7,980 bases of DNA from Bacteroidota bacterium (GTDB taxonomy: Bacteria; Bacteroidota; Ignavibacteria; Ignavibacteriales; Melioribacteraceae): positions 1 to 7,980 of the forward strand of contig JAKAMS010000109.1 of NCBI GenBank assembly GCA_021812745.1, read 5' to 3'. Made by a program: the position numbers and the translations under genes. Every line of letters starts with the position of its first letter. Within the stretch, counting starts at the first letter, position 1. This document shows, one piece after another, positions 6,033 to 7,980 of this stretch. The notes under the pieces were generated by a model that saw nothing but the letters and a program-made list of their open reading frames with translations, did not search any database and had not been told where the DNA came from.

Positions 6033-7874
6033 ATGGAGATAATTAAGATTATTCTTGATCTAATCGGCGTTAATCATAACAATCAACATAACACGCGTTC
6101 CATTAAAAATGTAACTCTCATCTTTCTTTTACTAATCACAACAAATTCATTCGCACAAACCATTTCAGAAATCGAAATCAGCGGAGAAAATAAATTTTCG
6201 GAAAGCGATTATTTTAATTGGATAAAAATTTCCACGGGCACAAAATATTTTCCCGGATTGGAAGACTCGGTTAAATCCAGAATCATCTCCGCATTGGAAG
6301 AGAGAGGATATTTTTATTCTTCCTTTCAAAAAGTTGTCTTGGAGAAAATTGATTCCGTAAGATCTTCTCTCTTAATAAATCTGAATGAAGGCAAGCCGAC
6401 TCTCATCAACAAAATTAAGTTTGGCAAAACAGTTAAAGACACAACTCAGATTGCCGGAATACTTTCTCAACTCGAAAATGAACCGCTTACAAATGCGAAT
6501 ATCGGCTTCGCCCTTTCGGAGGTTCTCGATTATTACGAGAACATCGGTTACCCGTTTTCTTCCATACGCATTGAATCGGTTGAACTTATCAATCCTTCCG
6601 TAGAATCTCCAAAAAATTCGGCAGACGAAGATCATTTTGCCAATCTTGTTCTATACATTGATGAAGGCGTTAAAAGTAAAATTGATAAGATAGAAATCCA
6701 GGGCAATGACAGAACGAAAGATTTTGTTATTACACGCGCACTTCAATTTAGGAAAGGCGAAGAGTATTCTCAAAAAAAGATTGATGAAATTCCGGAACGA
6801 TTAAACCGGTTGCGTTTTTTTGAGCCGGTTGAACAGCCGGTTTTTTATTTTAACTCAAAACAGGAAGGTGTCTTAAAAATATCTGTAAAGGAAAAACAGA
6901 CAAATTATTTTGACGGCATAATAGGTTACGTTCCCGCAGTAAATGATAAGGAGAGAGGTTATTTAACCGGATTTATAAATGTTAACCTGCGGAATCTATT
7001 CGGCACAGGCCGCGCGGCTTCATTCCGCTGGCAGCAGGAAAACCGTTCGTCTCAAGAACTTGAACTTCACTACCTTGAACCTTGGCTCTTCGATCTCCCT
7101 TTTAATATTTCGTGGTCATTATTTCAACGTAAACAGGATTCGACTTATGTTCAGCGCAACCTTGAAGGAAGTTTGGAATATTTAGCAACGGATGAAATTT
7201 CCGCTTCGATTATTATCGGCACACAATCAACTATTCCGTCCGAGCTGAATTCACAAAACTTTACTGTATTTAATTCTTCTTCTCTTTCTACAGGGGTTAA
7301 TTTCAGAATTGACACACGCGATGATTTCTACGCCCCTACGAAAGGAATTTATTTGAACAATAGTTACAAATTCATTTCAAAAGAAATAAACGGTCCCGCA
7401 GTTTTTATAACTCCCGACACAAAAACAAATGTTACGCTTCAGCGTTTGGAATTTGATTTTACAATTTACAATCAGCTTTTTCAAAAGCAGATTGTTGCCA
7501 TCGGTGTTCATGGGCGCGAATTGCGCGGGAACAATACAGACATGAGCGATCTATATTTTCTAGGCGGGACAAATACTTTGCGCGGATATAGAGAAAAACA
7601 ATTTCAGGGGAATAGAATTTTCTGGTCGAATCTTGAATACCGTCTTCTTCTTTCAAGGCGGTCTTTTACTTTTTTGTTTATTGATACCGGATACTTTTTA
7701 CGAAACGAGGATACGCAAAAGAACATTCCTGAGAGTTCTTCATTCAAGATTGGTTACGGATTTGGTTTAAATATCGAAACCAGTCTTGGGGTTCTTGGAG
7801 TCAGTTTCGCGCTTGCCAAAGGCGATTCATTCGGCAACGGTAAAATACATTTTGGAATAATAAATGAGTTTTGA
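6033..7874 (+). CDS. Omp85-family outer membrane protein (BamA/TamA-like)
   Basis: Omp85 proteins insert or secrete proteins at the outer membrane. From the ATG at 6033 this has 613 residues. A signal peptide core (about 27-38) ends in SFA-Q with cleavage after A41. Three POTRA-like repeats follow (about 43-119, 122-211, 215-288), each opening with an I/K-I-x-I/F-x-G strand and closing with a strand such as LLINLNEG, LVLYIDEG or LKISVKEK. Residues about 295-613 are an amphipathic beta-barrel (bacterial surface antigen D15, PF01103) with the loop-6 motif as L-R517-G518-Y519 and a terminal Phe, the usual outer-membrane targeting end. Three POTRAs and this size resemble TamA more than BamA, which has five. 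The start is uncertain: an in-frame ATG at 5973 adds 20 residues and overlaps the kinase gene, and neither has a ribosome binding site. The stop overlaps the RNase HII start (TGATG). Confidence 0.88.
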   Translation: MEIIKIILDLIGVNHNNQHNTRSIKNVTLIFLLLITTNSFAQTISEIEISGENKFSESDYFNWIKISTGTKYFPGLEDSVKSRIISALEERGYFYSSFQKVVLEKIDSVRSSLLINLNEGKPTLINKIKFGKTVKDTTQIAGILSQLENEPLTNANIGFALSEVLDYYENIGYPFSSIRIESVELINPSVESPKNSADEDHFANLVLYIDEGVKSKIDKIEIQGNDRTKDFVITRALQFRKGEEYSQKKIDEIPERLNRLRFFEPVEQPVFYFNSKQEGVLKISVKEKQTNYFDGIIGYVPAVNDKERGYLTGFINVNLRNLFGTGRAASFRWQQENRSSQELELHYLEPWLFDLPFNISWSLFQRKQDSTYVQRNLEGSLEYLATDEISASIIIGTQSTIPSELNSQNFTVFNSSSLSTGVNFRIDTRDDFYAPTKGIYLNNSYKFISKEINGPAVFITPDTKTNVTLQRLEFDFTIYNQLFQKQIVAIGVHGRELRGNNTDMSDLYFLGGTNTLRGYREKQFQGNRIFWSNLEYRLLLSRRSFTFLFIDTGYFLRNEDTQKNIPESSSFKIGYGFGLNIETSLGVLGVSFALAKGDSFGNGKIHFGIINEF

Positions 7875-7980
7875 TGCGAGCACTAAAAATCTTTGACAAT
7901 AAATTCCTTTCCACAAAAGTAAAATTCATTGCCGGGTGCGATGAAGCCGGGCGCGAAATGATCAATCTTATAACAACGGA
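7874..7980 (+). CDS. rnhB: Ribonuclease HII, 5' fragment cut by the window edge
   Basis: Only the first 35 codons are in the window. The protein begins MRALKIFDNKF and reaches AGCDEAGR at residues 20-27, the first active-site block of RNase HII (acidic pair D23-E24). This enzyme nicks RNA:DNA hybrids, including single ribonucleotides left in DNA. The ATG shares one base with the stop of the Omp85 gene (TGATG, 7872-7876), so the two are probably translated together. The family normally continues DEAGRG, then a short stretch to GPV. Here residues 28-35 read EMINLITT, which does not fit and lacks the conserved Gly after Arg. No shifted frame restores it. The identity rests on residues 1-27; the last 26 bases may be misassembled or the gene may be damaged. 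Confidence 0.65.
   Translation, partial: MRALKIFDNKFLSTKVKFIAGCDEAGREMINLITT

Noticed and set aside
6372..6635. Overlapping open frames on both strands within the Omp85 POTRA region (also + strand 6385-6603)
   Set aside because: Shadows of the Omp85 frame; translations are basic or Arg/Phe-rich with no family resemblance.
6803..6843. AAACCGG (6803-6809) can pair with CCGGTTT (6837-6843), followed by a T run, resembling an intrinsic terminator
   Set aside because: It lies inside the third POTRA of an intact Omp85 frame, the loop is 27 bases, and the GCCGGTT repeats are explained by the codons for Glu-Pro-Val and Gln-Pro-Val. Probably coincidental.
104..7980. A dedicated defence, secretion or biosynthetic system
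   Set aside because: The genes are recognisable housekeeping and envelope families with no toxin, nuclease-effector, transposase or repeat array among them; nothing supports a new multi-gene system here.

Overview
The window is AT-rich bacterial chromosome with every supported gene on the + strand, packed head to tail. The gene content points to the Bacteroidota/Chlorobi side of the tree, most likely an Ignavibacteria-type organism. The pointers are a GWxTD-domain exported protein, an Omp85 protein ending in Phe, a zinc-ribbon/DUF2007 protein next to cdsA, and RimO. Some genes have strong GGAGG-type ribosome binding sites while others have none. This placement is inference from gene content, not from a marker gene.

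Layout: positions 1-103 hold no supported gene, only an inverted repeat and a TATAAT box just before the first start codon. Positions 104-2241 are a tightly coupled trio: a CPBP-family membrane protease, a small zinc-ribbon + DUF2007 protein (ATGA overlap) and cdsA (adjacent, 0-base gap). After a short spacer holding a 10-bp hairpin comes rimO (2325-3608), then a secreted GWxTD protein from a GTG start (3637-4911). A 112-base spacer carries a long inverted repeat and a copy of a 13-mer also found before the first gene. It leads to a divergent PfkB sugar kinase (5024-5995), a three-POTRA Omp85 outer-membrane protein (about 6033-7874), and the first 35 codons of an RNase HII gene running off the right edge.

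The genes fit a housekeeping/cell-envelope cluster: phospholipid precursor synthesis (CdsA), intramembrane proteolysis (CPBP), an exported protein, outer-membrane assembly or translocation (Omp85), ribosome modification (RimO), sugar phosphate metabolism (PfkB) and RNA:DNA hybrid repair (RnhB). I see no mobile element, CRISPR array, tRNA or rRNA, and no convincing new defence or biosynthetic system. The points most worth a second look are the RNase HII reading frame, which stops matching the family right after DEAGR at the window edge; the inverted repeat at 4927-4980; the hairpin before rimO; and the altered substrate-site motifs of the PfkB kinase.
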